DNA from: Planctomycetota bacterium
Lineage (GTDB): Bacteria; Planctomycetota; SZUA-567; H5-PLA8
Length of the DNA: 64,000 bases
Assembly: GCA_023150555.1 (NCBI GenBank)
Contig: JAKLKQ010000012.1
Location: 62,001 to 126,000, forward strand
Direction of reading: 5' to 3'
Shown: piece by piece, positions 7,798 to 14,992 of the stretch
How the letters are laid out: each line of letters begins with the position of its first letter
Numbering within the stretch: position 1 is the stretch's first letter
The notes under the pieces: generated by a model
What the model saw: the letters and a program-made list of their open reading frames with translations, nothing else
What the model was told of the DNA's origin: nothing
Databases searched by the model: none
Made by a program: the position numbers and the translations under genes

Positions 7798-9342
7798 CTA
7801 CCGGCGGTCGCCTTGCGCGGGAACCGGCGCGTTGTCCTGCGCCGGCGCCTTGGGGCGCGGCTGGCGCGGCGGATCGCGCATCAGCATCGCCGCGACCACC
7901 GTCAGCACCACCAGCACCGCCGCCACCGCCAGGATCCACGACGACGACGACCCGCCCGCACGCCGGAACGGCCCGCCGGTCTTGTCCCGTCCGCGCGGAT
8001 GACCGCTGCCGACCCGCGAGGTGCTCGGGTCGCGCAGGCGGCTGCCGGCCGGACTGTGCATGCGGCTGCCCGCCGGGCCGTGCAGGCGGCTGCCGGCCGG
8101 GGCGCGCAGGCGGCTGCCGGCGGGATTGCGGTGGCGGGTGACCTGCGGGCCGGGCTTGGACGCGGGAATCGTCAGCGGCAGCGTGCCGTCCGCGGAGAGC
8201 TTCAGCGGCGGCGCGTGGTTGGGCGTCTTGCCTTTCAGCAGGCGATCCAGGTCCTCGGACAGTTGCGTACAGTCGGCGTAGCGGTCGTCGCGGTTCTTGG
8301 CCATCATCTTGTTGATGACGGCGACCAGGTCGTCGGGGCAGTCGGTGACAGCGGTGCGGGGGTCGGGCACGGCCTCGGTGAGGTGCTTGGTCATGATCAC
8401 CGCGCCGGAAGTGCCTTCGAAGGGCGGCACGCCGACCAGCAGGTGCCACAGCGTCGCGCCCAGGCTGTAAATGTCCGCGCGGCCGTCGATGTCCTGGTCG
8501 CCGCGGGCCTGTTCGGGCGAGATGTAGTAGGGCGTGCCGAGCAGATCGCCCTTGTTGCTGGTGGAGCGGTCGTCGGTTTCGCGGCGCGCCAGGCCCAGGT
8601 CGGCGATCTTGGCCAGGTTCGAGGGGCCGTCGATCAGGATGTTGTCGGGCTTGATGTCGCGGTGCACCATCTTGAGCTTGTGAGCGTGCGCGAGCCCCAG
8701 CGCGACCTGCTTCGTCACCTCCACGGCGTCGCGCCACTTCAGGCGGCCTTCGCGCTCCATCCAGTCGCGCAGGTTCTCGCCGTTGATGTACTCCATCGCC
8801 AGGAAGTGGAAGCCTTCGCTCTCGCCGACGTCGATGGGCACGATCACGTTCGGATGGTTCAACGCGGCCGCCGCGCGCGCCTCGCGCCGGAAGCGCTCCA
8901 CGAACGCGGGGTCCTCGGCCAGCTTCTTCGGCAGCACCTTCACCGCCACCACGCGGCGCATGGCCTTCTGCATGGCCTTGTAGACGCTGCCCATGCCGCC
9001 CTGGCCGATCTTCTCCTGTAGGCGGTAGCCGCCCAGTTCGGCCGGCGGCGGCCTCTCCTCCTCTTCCAACACCTTCTTGGGGTCGGGCGGCGGAGTGAAA
9101 GTCTTCGGCGCGCGGGTGCGCTGGCTTCCCGCCGGGATGCCGTCGGCGAGGGCTTGCACGAAGGACTCCCAGCGGTTGAGCGATACGATCTTGTTCTGGA
9201 CCAGGATGTCCTTCAACGACGCCGGCTTGCCGGCACTCTCCGCCTGCTTCAGAGCGCGCAGGGCCTGGTTGGCCTGCCCGGGTGAGAGCAGCCCGCGATT
9301 GACGGCCTCGCTGGCCAGTCGTCGGTCGTCGGAGGTGGGCAT
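7798..9342 (-). CDS. PknB-like Ser/Thr protein kinase with C-terminal membrane anchor
   Basis: 514 residues from the ATG at 9342. Residues 1-70 are helical (RGLLSPGQANQALRALKQ), a region often placed before planctomycete kinases. The kinase domain spans about 105-370: glycine loop IGQGGMGSVYKA, VAVKVLP with Lys135, VHRDIKPDNIL with catalytic Asp229, DLGLAR in place of DFG (248-253), and GTPYYISPEQARG. Residues 406-443 hold a tandem PAGSR-type repeat, then a Gly/Ser stretch and one membrane helix (469-488), followed by a Pro-rich tail of about 25 residues. There is no extracellular sensor domain. It is divergent from the EamA gene, and no substrate is evident nearby. In-frame codons upstream to 9552 encode Cys/His-rich low-complexity sequence and overlap the divergent gene, so they are excluded. 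Confidence 0.92.
   Translation of the reverse strand: MPTSDDRRLASEAVNRGLLSPGQANQALRALKQAESAGKPASLKDILVQNKIVSLNRWESFVQALADGIPAGSQRTRAPKTFTPPPDPKKVLEEEERPPPAELGGYRLQEKIGQGGMGSVYKAMQKAMRRVVAVKVLPKKLAEDPAFVERFRREARAAAALNHPNVIVPIDVGESEGFHFLAMEYINGENLRDWMEREGRLKWRDAVEVTKQVALGLAHAHKLKMVHRDIKPDNILIDGPSNLAKIADLGLARRETDDRSTSNKGDLLGTPYYISPEQARGDQDIDGRADIYSLGATLWHLLVGVPPFEGTSGAVIMTKHLTEAVPDPRTAVTDCPDDLVAVINKMMAKNRDDRYADCTQLSEDLDRLLKGKTPNHAPPLKLSADGTLPLTIPASKPGPQVTRHRNPAGSRLRAPAGSRLHGPAGSRMHSPAGSRLRDPSTSRVGSGHPRGRDKTGGPFRRAGGSSSSWILAVAAVLVVLTVVAAMLMRDPPRQPRPKAPAQDNAPVPAQGDRR
7998..8126 (-). repeat. In-frame tandem PAGSR repeat within the kinase gene
   Basis: About five imperfect 24-bp units encode x-PAGSR-x-x octads (NPAGSRLR, APAGSRLH, GPAGSRMH, SPAGSRLR, then the divergent DPSTSRVG). 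They lie between the kinase domain and the membrane helix, giving a basic Ser-rich linker that could be an autophosphorylation target. The units stay in frame, so this is a protein repeat rather than a CRISPR or intergenic repeat. Confidence 0.75.
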
Positions 9343-9474
9343 GTTTGCGATCGCTGGCCCATGAACGGTTCGCGACGCTACGGCCCCACGCACACGCGCA
9401 GGGCCTCCCCCTGAGTAAAACGCATGGCGGCAGTGCCCGCAAGACGGGAAAGCACGGGTTTGCCGCGCGGAATG

Positions 9475-9501
9475 CGCATGTGCACCGCACGTACACATGC
9501 G
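9475..9501. promoter_or_regulatory. Inverted repeat in the kinase/EamA divergent region
   Basis: CGCATGTG (9475-9482) and CACATGCG (9494-9501) are perfect 8-bp inverted arms with an 11-bp spacer. The site lies in the 208-bp gap between the divergent kinase (start 9342) and EamA (start 9551) genes, where an operator could control one or both. No T-tract follows, so it does not look like a terminator. The regulator is unknown. Confidence 0.35.
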
Positions 9502-9550
9502 GTACCTTGGTTCTTGCCGCCGAAAATAAGCACGAACGCCCGAGCCGCCC

Positions 9551-10462
9551 ATGCCCTACGTCCTCTTCAGCCTGATCGTCCTCATCTGGAGCGCCAGCTT
9601 CCTCCTGATGAAAAAAGCCGCGCTGGTCTTCGGGCCCATCACCATCGGCGGGTGGCGCGTCTTCACCGGCGCGCTGGCCCTGGGGATCCTCTGGCGCTTC
9701 AAGCGCGGCGGGCCGCCGGTCAAGCGCCGGCACCTGCTTCCGCTGCTGCTGGTCGTCGTGGCCGGAAACGTGGTCCCTTACTCCGTGCAGCCTTTCCTCG
9801 TAAAACTGCACGGCAGCGGATTTATAGGCATGATGGTGGGCTTCGTGCCGCTGCTGACGATCCTGGTCTCGATCCCCATGCTGCGCCTCTTCCCCACCCC
9901 GCGGCAGGTGCTGGGCGTCCTGGGCGGGCTGGTCTGCGTCGGGCTGGTGATGTACGACGGAAAGCAGCGCGACGTCTCGATGGGGCACCTCGCGCTGGCC
10001 GTGCTGGTGCCGTTCAGCTACGCGATCTCGAATAGCTACATCAAGCGCCGCTTTGCCGACGCAAGCTCGCTGGGCCTGACCTACGCGTCGCTGGCGCTGA
10101 GTTCCGTCGTGCTGCTGCCGCTGGGCATGCTGACCGAGCCGATGAAGGACCTCGAGCACCTCGCGCTGGCATCCGTCTGCGTCGCGCTGCTGGGCGTCTT
10201 CGGCACCGGCCTGGCCGTCTTCATGTTCTACAAATTGGTGAAGGACCACGGGCCGCTCTTCGCCGGCATGGTCACGTACCTGGTGCCCGTCGGCGCGATC
10301 CTGTGGGGGTGGATGGACGCCGAGGAAGTCACGCAGTTGCAGCTGATCGCGCTGGCGGGCGTCTTCGCCATGGTCGCGCTGGTCCAGTGGGGCGCGGCCA
10401 GACGGGCCGCCGCACCCAGCCCCGCGCCGGCGGCCTCAAGCGAGAGCGCCGACGCAGCGTAA
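9551..10462 (+). CDS. EamA-family (DMT superfamily) membrane transporter
   Basis: 303 residues forming about ten membrane helices in two EamA halves. It begins MPYVLFSLIVLIWSASFLLM with the usual W-x-x-N/S-type first helix, and each half ends in a PxxG/LVPVGA-like helix (VTYLVPVGAILWGWMDAEE near 240-258). EamA proteins export metabolites such as amino acids or purines; the substrate cannot be told from sequence. The ATG lacks a clear Shine-Dalgarno sequence. The enolase-superfamily gene follows after 51 bp on the same strand. Confidence 0.88.
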   Translation: MPYVLFSLIVLIWSASFLLMKKAALVFGPITIGGWRVFTGALALGILWRFKRGGPPVKRRHLLPLLLVVVAGNVVPYSVQPFLVKLHGSGFIGMMVGFVPLLTILVSIPMLRLFPTPRQVLGVLGGLVCVGLVMYDGKQRDVSMGHLALAVLVPFSYAISNSYIKRRFADASSLGLTYASLALSSVVLLPLGMLTEPMKDLEHLALASVCVALLGVFGTGLAVFMFYKLVKDHGPLFAGMVTYLVPVGAILWGWMDAEEVTQLQLIALAGVFAMVALVQWGAARRAAAPSPAPAASSESADAA

Positions 10463-10513
10463 GACCGCTTCGACTATACTGGCCGCTTCGTTCGTCAGCC
10501 CAAGGAGTCCGCC

Positions 10514-11854
10514 ATGGCGCATCCCATCCGCATCGCCGAGGCCGCGCTGGTCTTCGAGACCTTCGAACTGCGCACGCCGTTCGTCTACGGCAAGGGTGCG
10601 CACACGCACACCAACCGCGCCGAAGTCCGCGTCACGGTCGAGGACGCCGCGGGCAAGCGCGCGAGCGGCGTCGCGCAGATGACCGTCGCCAGCGACTGGG
10701 CCTGGCCGACCAAGGCGGTCGACGGTGAAACGAAGCAGGCCGCCCTGCGCGAACTGGAGACGCGCTTCGCCGCGTTCCTGACGAAGGACTTTGACGAGGC
10801 CGGGCACCCGCTGGACCTGTACAAGGCACAGCGTCCCGAGTTGCGCCGCATCGCGCTGGAGATCAAGAAGGAACGCGCGCTGGCCGAACCGATCGCGGGA
10901 CTCGCCGAGATGATCGCGCACTCGGCCTTCGACATCGCCACGCACGATGCCTACGGCCGGCTGCTGGGCGCGCCGAGTTGGGACCTGCTGGGCCCCGAGC
11001 ACTGCGCGCACGATCTTTCGCATTACCTTGGCGCGGACTTCAAGGGCGCCTACCCGCGCGACTTCCTGACGCCGCAGGCCCCTCAGGTGCGCATCGCCCA
11101 CACCGTCGGCGCCACCGACGCGCTGTGCGAGCACGAGGTGAAGAGCGACGCGCCGCAGGACGGCCTGCCCAACAGCCTGGAAGGCTGGGTGAAGGCGCAG
11201 GGCATCGACGCGGTGAAGCTTAAGCTCAAGGGCGACGCGTCGTGGGACGCGCAGCGCGTGCTGGACGTCGCCGCCGCGATGGAGGCCGCCGCACCCGGCA
11301 AACCCTACGCCCTCAGCGTCGACGCCAACGAGCAGTACCCCGACCCCGCGCCGGTGGTGGAGATGCTTGAACGCGTGAAGGCCGGCTCGCCGCGCGCCTT
11401 CGACGCCATCGTCTACGTCGAACAGCCCACGCCACGCACGCTGGATGCCGCGCGCTGCGACGCCTCGCGCATCACCAAGCTCAAGCCCGTCATCGCCGAC
11501 GAGGCGCCGACCTCGCCCGAGGAACTGAAGGCGCTCTACGACCAGGGTTGGTCGGGCTTCGGGCTGAAGGCCGGCAAGTGCCTCAGCGGCTGCCTGCTTT
11601 ACACAGCGCTCAGCAAGAAGATGGGCAAGATGCTGACCGTGCAGGACAACAGCACCACGGGCCTGGCCTACGCGGCGACGGTGGCGATCGCGGCGCACGT
11701 CGAGACCTTCGGCGGCAACGAGGCCAACGGGCGCCAGTTCAACCCCGCCGGCAACGCCAGGCTGCGCGCCACCTGCCCTTCGATCTTCGAAGTGAAGAAC
11801 GGCCGCGTCTCGACGGAAGATCTCAAAGGCCCGGGCTTGGGTTGGACGTATTAA
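10514..11854 (+). CDS. Enolase-superfamily (mandelate racemase/muconate lactonizing-like) protein
   Basis: 446 residues. Three ordered acidic metal ligands of the enolase superfamily are visible: VDANEQY (about 270), VEQPTP (about 304) and IADEAPTS (about 330). AVKLKLKGD provides a KxK motif before them, and LKAGKC, which may carry another Lys, follows. The N-terminal capping domain (about 1-150) is longer than usual. The reaction (racemization, dehydration or cycloisomerization after alpha-proton abstraction) cannot be assigned. AAGGAG precedes the ATG, with TATACT 33 bp upstream of the start as a possible -10. The TAA stop is shared with a CCACAGAG repeat. Confidence 0.82.
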   Translation: MAHPIRIAEAALVFETFELRTPFVYGKGAHTHTNRAEVRVTVEDAAGKRASGVAQMTVASDWAWPTKAVDGETKQAALRELETRFAAFLTKDFDEAGHPLDLYKAQRPELRRIALEIKKERALAEPIAGLAEMIAHSAFDIATHDAYGRLLGAPSWDLLGPEHCAHDLSHYLGADFKGAYPRDFLTPQAPQVRIAHTVGATDALCEHEVKSDAPQDGLPNSLEGWVKAQGIDAVKLKLKGDASWDAQRVLDVAAAMEAAAPGKPYALSVDANEQYPDPAPVVEMLERVKAGSPRAFDAIVYVEQPTPRTLDAARCDASRITKLKPVIADEAPTSPEELKALYDQGWSGFGLKAGKCLSGCLLYTALSKKMGKMLTVQDNSTTGLAYAATVAIAAHVETFGGNEANGRQFNPAGNARLRATCPSIFEVKNGRVSTEDLKGPGLGWTY

Positions 11855-11882
11855 CCACAGAGATCACTGAGGCCACAGAGAT
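11851..11882 (+). repeat. CCACAGAG repeat, left copy of a bracket
   Basis: TTAACCACAGAGATCACTGA followed by GGCCACAGAGAT. It overlaps the stop codon of the enolase-superfamily gene and faces an inverted copy at 12176-12210. A small membrane ORF lies between the two. Confidence 0.75.
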
Positions 11883-11924
11883 GGGGTAATATGTAGAAGG
11901 ATAGCGTTGAATTGGAGTCCTGCG

Positions 11925-12188
11925 ATGTGGCCGAACTATCGGAAGGGCATCAAGGTCGGCGCAATAACAACCTTTGGCGTAGCATCACTATGGTTCGGAT
12001 ACTGCTATTTCCTATCCACCTTGCCAGTGATTACAGACGTCTCATTGGCATTGGCTTTCCAACCTTGGCAGGACAACTGGAAGCTATCCCTCGTAATGGG
12101 CCTGATCCCAGGAAGCATCGCTGGTCTAGTCGGCACCTTTCGTCCGGTTATCAACACGAAGAAGGAACCTAAAGACCTTTCTCTGTGA
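11925..12188 (+). CDS. Small two-TM membrane protein, unknown function
   Basis: 87 residues from the ATG at 11925, which has TTGGAG eight bases upstream; a TTG at 11907 is an alternative. It shows two hydrophobic segments, about residues 11-32 (VGAITTFGVASLWFGYCYFL) and 52-70 (LVMGLIPGSIAGLVGTF), with a Lys-rich end. I do not recognise a family. Base composition is visibly less GC-rich than in its neighbours and codon third positions are less GC-biased. It is enclosed by inverted CCACAGAG repeats, and its TGA stop lies inside the right repeat, so repeat and gene may have arrived together. It could be a spurious ORF, but the two well-formed helices and a plausible start favour a real gene. Confidence 0.55.
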   Translation: MWPNYRKGIKVGAITTFGVASLWFGYCYFLSTLPVITDVSLALAFQPWQDNWKLSLVMGLIPGSIAGLVGTFRPVINTKKEPKDLSL

Positions 12189-12210
12189 TCTCTGCGTGCT
12201 TTGCGGTTAA
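12176..12210 (-). repeat. CCACAGAG repeat, right copy of a bracket
   Basis: Reads CTCTGTGATCTCTGCGTGCT then TTGCGGTTAA on the plus strand, the inverted counterpart of 11851-11882. It contains the TGA stop of the small membrane ORF and the TAA stop (minus strand) of the convergent glycosyltransferase gene. Confidence 0.75.
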
Positions 12211-13343
12211 ACCTTCACTGCTTGCTCAAGGACCGCGCGAAGCGCTTCAAGATTCTCCTTGACCGTAAACCGCGCCAGGTAGTCGGCGCGGGCGTTGCGC
12301 GAATGCCGGCGCCACGCGTCGGCGTCCTCGAGCTGCGTATCGATCGCCTCCGCGAGTGCCTGCGGCGAAGCGTCCACGGGCAGCACGCGCCCCGTCGAAC
12401 CGTCGCGCACGGTCTCGCCGATGGCGGCGTGACCGGTCGTGACGACCGGCAGGCCCGCCGCGAGCGCCTCGAGGATCGCCAGCGGCTGGCCCTCGTACTT
12501 GTAGCGTGTGGGCAGGCAGAAAAGGTCGGCTTCGGCGAGCGCCTTCGCCTTGGCCTCGCCCTCCAGCTCGCCGGGAAACGCGACGCGCAGGCGCAGGCCC
12601 AGCGCATCGACGCGCGCCAGCAGCTTCCCTCGCGCGGCCTCGTCCGGAAACGCACCCGCCGCCGTCAGCGACAGCGCGGGCCGCCTCTCGGAGAGAAGAC
12701 CCATGGCCTCGACCAGCGTGCCGATGCCCTTCGCCTCGGAAAGCGTTGACAAGAACAGGAGGCGCCCGCCGCCGGGCTCGGGGGCGCGCGCACCCACACG
12801 CAACGCGTACGCACCCGGATCGGGTACGCCGTTGGGAACCACATGAATGCGTTCGTCGGGCACCAGCCCGGCGAACGCGGCGCGCAGCTTCGCGCCCAGC
12901 ACCACGGCCGCACGCACCCGAGCGAGCGCCGCGTTCAGCAGCGCGCGCAGCGCCGGGTCGGCCTCGTTCTCGAAAAGGGTCCGGAAGTACCCACCGTGCA
13001 GGTGCACAACCACCGGCACGCCGTGCGCGTGCGCGGCGAGGATGAACGACCCGTCGCGCCACGCGCCGGGGACGCTCTGCGAGAGCGGCAGGTAGAAGAC
13101 GTCCGGCGTACGGCGCGCACAGCGCGAGGCCAGTTCGGCGAGATGGCCCAGGCCCAGCGCGAGGTTCCCGCTCTCCCAGCGCCCCAGGTTCGAGGCGTCG
13201 CGGTGGTCGCTGGTGTCGAGGTGCTCGATCGTCCAGCCATCGCCCAGTCCGCGGACCAGGAGTTCGCGCGTGTAGGCGCTTACGCCGTGCAGCGGCGGCG
13301 GCACCGGACCCGCCGCCAGCAGGCGCTTGGCCTCGCCGCTCAC
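12207..13343 (-). CDS. Family 4 (GT-B) glycosyltransferase
   Basis: 378 residues from a GTG at 13343 that overlaps the TGA of the upstream membrane-protein gene (GTGA), so the two are translationally coupled. PVPPPLHGVSAYTRELL near the N-terminus resembles the donor-loop region of GT4 enzymes. VHLHGG lies near 105 and LFLSTLSEAKGIGTLVEAM marks the start of the second Rossmann domain. CLPTRYKYEGQPLAILEALA contains the E-x7-E donor-binding motif. The enzyme is a retaining glycosyltransferase using a nucleotide-sugar, probably for a surface glycan. The coupled polytopic membrane partner supports a role at the membrane, but acceptor and sugar are unknown. Confidence 0.9.
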   Translation of the reverse strand: MSGEAKRLLAAGPVPPPLHGVSAYTRELLVRGLGDGWTIEHLDTSDHRDASNLGRWESGNLALGLGHLAELASRCARRTPDVFYLPLSQSVPGAWRDGSFILAAHAHGVPVVVHLHGGYFRTLFENEADPALRALLNAALARVRAAVVLGAKLRAAFAGLVPDERIHVVPNGVPDPGAYALRVGARAPEPGGGRLLFLSTLSEAKGIGTLVEAMGLLSERRPALSLTAAGAFPDEAARGKLLARVDALGLRLRVAFPGELEGEAKAKALAEADLFCLPTRYKYEGQPLAILEALAAGLPVVTTGHAAIGETVRDGSTGRVLPVDASPQALAEAIDTQLEDADAWRRHSRNARADYLARFTVKENLEALRAVLEQAVKV

Positions 13344-14899
13344 TTCCCGTCGCCCACACGCTGCAGGCGCAGGTCGGACACCGCCAGTCGCCGGCGCTGC
13401 TCCACCCCGTTCTCGACAAAGGGCGCACCGTTCTCGAAGACCAGGCGCAGGCGGTAGATGTCCCCGCGCGCGACGGGCAGCTCGAATTCGTACCCGCTCA
13501 TATCGGCACGGTCGATGGTCAGCCGCGCGACGGTCTCGCCGCCCAGTTCCACGCGCAGCAGGGGCGCGGCACCGCCGGCCGGCGCGCCCGCGGCGCGAAG
13601 CGTGGCCTTCCAGGTGCCGGCGTCGAGCACCGCCAGCGCGGTGGCCTCGCCCTCGTCCAGCGGCGCGACCTCGCTGGCCCCGTCGTCTCGGCCGGCAGGC
13701 GCAAAGAAGAGCGCGCCCGGCAGGACGAATGCGCCTTTCATGGCAGTGCCCATGCGCCCCAGCAGCACCGCGGAGGTCAACTCGACCGGCAGCAACTTCT
13801 GGATCTTGGCCAGCCGCGCGCGGCGGGCGGGCTCCGGCGCGCCGCGGTCCCACTGCCACAGCGCCAGCAGCACCTGCACGCGCAGGTTCTGCTCGTCGCG
13901 GAGCAGCAGTTCCTCCATGCCCGCGGCCAGGCGCGGGTCGCGCAGCGCCTCGAAGCCGCCCGCAATCAAGCAGCGCCACGCCGACTCGGAGCGCCCCTGC
14001 CAGCAGGCGCACTCCGCCGCGTACGGATCAAGGTGCGGGTCGCGGCCCTCGCGTTCCGCGGCGCGGCGGTAGTAGCCTTCGGCGGCGGCGAAATCGCCTT
14101 CGCCGGCCGCGGCCTGCCCGCGCAGGGCTTCGACGCGCGCGGCGAGGAAGTCCGAGCGCAACGTCGCGTTGAAGGCCTCGACGCGTCCAGCCGCCGCAAC
14201 GGGGTGTTCGGCCACCAGCGTGCGGTACGCGAGGCCGAAGCGAATCGCGCCGCTGAGCGCAAAGAATCCCAGAAGCGCGAGCGTGAAATGGCGAATCCTG
14301 CGCGCGCCGGCCGCATCGCGTGCCACGCCCACCAGCGCCGGAAGGGCCCACGCACACGCGCCCAGCAGCAGCGCGCCGGCCAGTCCTGCACGGAGGCCGG
14401 CGCCTTGGAGGTAAAGCGTCGCGGCGCCGGCCAGGAACGCCGCTGCGGCCAGGCTCGCTCGCGAACGCGGCGCGGCAAAGAGCGCTTCCAGGCGCGCATC
14501 CGGCGACGGAGCGGCTTCCGCGGCCGTGCGCCGATGCGCCGCGCCCAGCCAAACCGCGGCGCCGAACAGCGCAGCGCTGCGCGACAGGAACCACCATTCG
14601 AAGGGTCCGTCCACGATCGCTCGGCTGGCCAACTGGAAAGCAGGAGCACCGAAGAGTACGGCGCCAACGAGGAAGAGCGCTGCGGCCAGGCGCGCCAGCG
14701 GGGTGCTGGACAGGCGCCACGCCGCCCACAGCGCGGCGGCAAGGACGATCAGCGACTGGATGGACTCGACCAGGGTAAGGTCGGCGGCGCCGAAGAGCGC
14801 TAAGGCGGCCAGGAGGGCCACGCGCGGCGCGGCGCGCCCGGCGAGCGTCCGGCGTTCGTCCAGGACTCCGGCGTCGTGCACCGCCCGCGCGTCGCTCAC
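13340..14899 (-). CDS. Polytopic membrane protein with large soluble C-terminal region
   Basis: 519 residues from the GTG at 14899, chosen because AGGTGGAG lies just upstream; an in-frame GTG at 14968 is a weaker option. The N-terminal 210 residues contain about six to eight hydrophobic helices (for example VALLAALALFGAADLTLVES, LARLAAALFLVGAVLFGAP and ALLGFFALSGAIRFGLAY). The rest is soluble, with TPR-like helical stretches (GDFAAAEGYYRRAAEREG) and an end that looks beta-rich (LRVELGGETVARLTI). No named family recognised. It is coupled by a 4-bp overlap to the GT4 gene, which suggests a joint role in envelope glycan assembly or transfer, though none of the usual O-antigen ligase motifs is clear. 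Confidence 0.75.
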   Translation of the reverse strand: MSDARAVHDAGVLDERRTLAGRAAPRVALLAALALFGAADLTLVESIQSLIVLAAALWAAWRLSSTPLARLAAALFLVGAVLFGAPAFQLASRAIVDGPFEWWFLSRSAALFGAAVWLGAAHRRTAAEAAPSPDARLEALFAAPRSRASLAAAAFLAGAATLYLQGAGLRAGLAGALLLGACAWALPALVGVARDAAGARRIRHFTLALLGFFALSGAIRFGLAYRTLVAEHPVAAAGRVEAFNATLRSDFLAARVEALRGQAAAGEGDFAAAEGYYRRAAEREGRDPHLDPYAAECACWQGRSESAWRCLIAGGFEALRDPRLAAGMEELLLRDEQNLRVQVLLALWQWDRGAPEPARRARLAKIQKLLPVELTSAVLLGRMGTAMKGAFVLPGALFFAPAGRDDGASEVAPLDEGEATALAVLDAGTWKATLRAAGAPAGGAAPLLRVELGGETVARLTIDRADMSGYEFELPVARGDIYRLRLVFENGAPFVENGVEQRRRLAVSDLRLQRVGDGK

Positions 14900-14992
14900 A
14901 TTGGGGCTCCACCTGCCGGTGCGTAGGGTTACGATAAGGCCTCTGGTCAATGAGGATAATCGTTGCACGCCGGGGCGTAAACGGTAACGCGG

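Noticed and set aside
7998-8126. Short tandem repeat that could suggest a CRISPR-like array.
   Set aside because: Units are contiguous, in frame and protein-coding (PAGSR octads); there are no spacers and no cas genes.
9343-9552. Upstream extension of the kinase gene by 70 codons.
   Set aside because: It would overlap the divergent EamA gene start, and the extra residues are Cys/His/Arg-rich low complexity; ATG 9342 gives a normal protein.
7430-10249. Very long open frame on the minus strand (over 900 codons) spanning the S41 protease end, kinase and EamA gene.
   Set aside because: It runs antisense or out of frame to three well-supported genes and encodes Arg/Gln/His-rich low-complexity sequence, a common artefact of high GC.
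13344-14012. N-terminal extension of the GT4 glycosyltransferase by 223 codons.
   Set aside because: The extension overlaps the coupled membrane-protein gene; the GTGA overlap gives a natural start at 13343.
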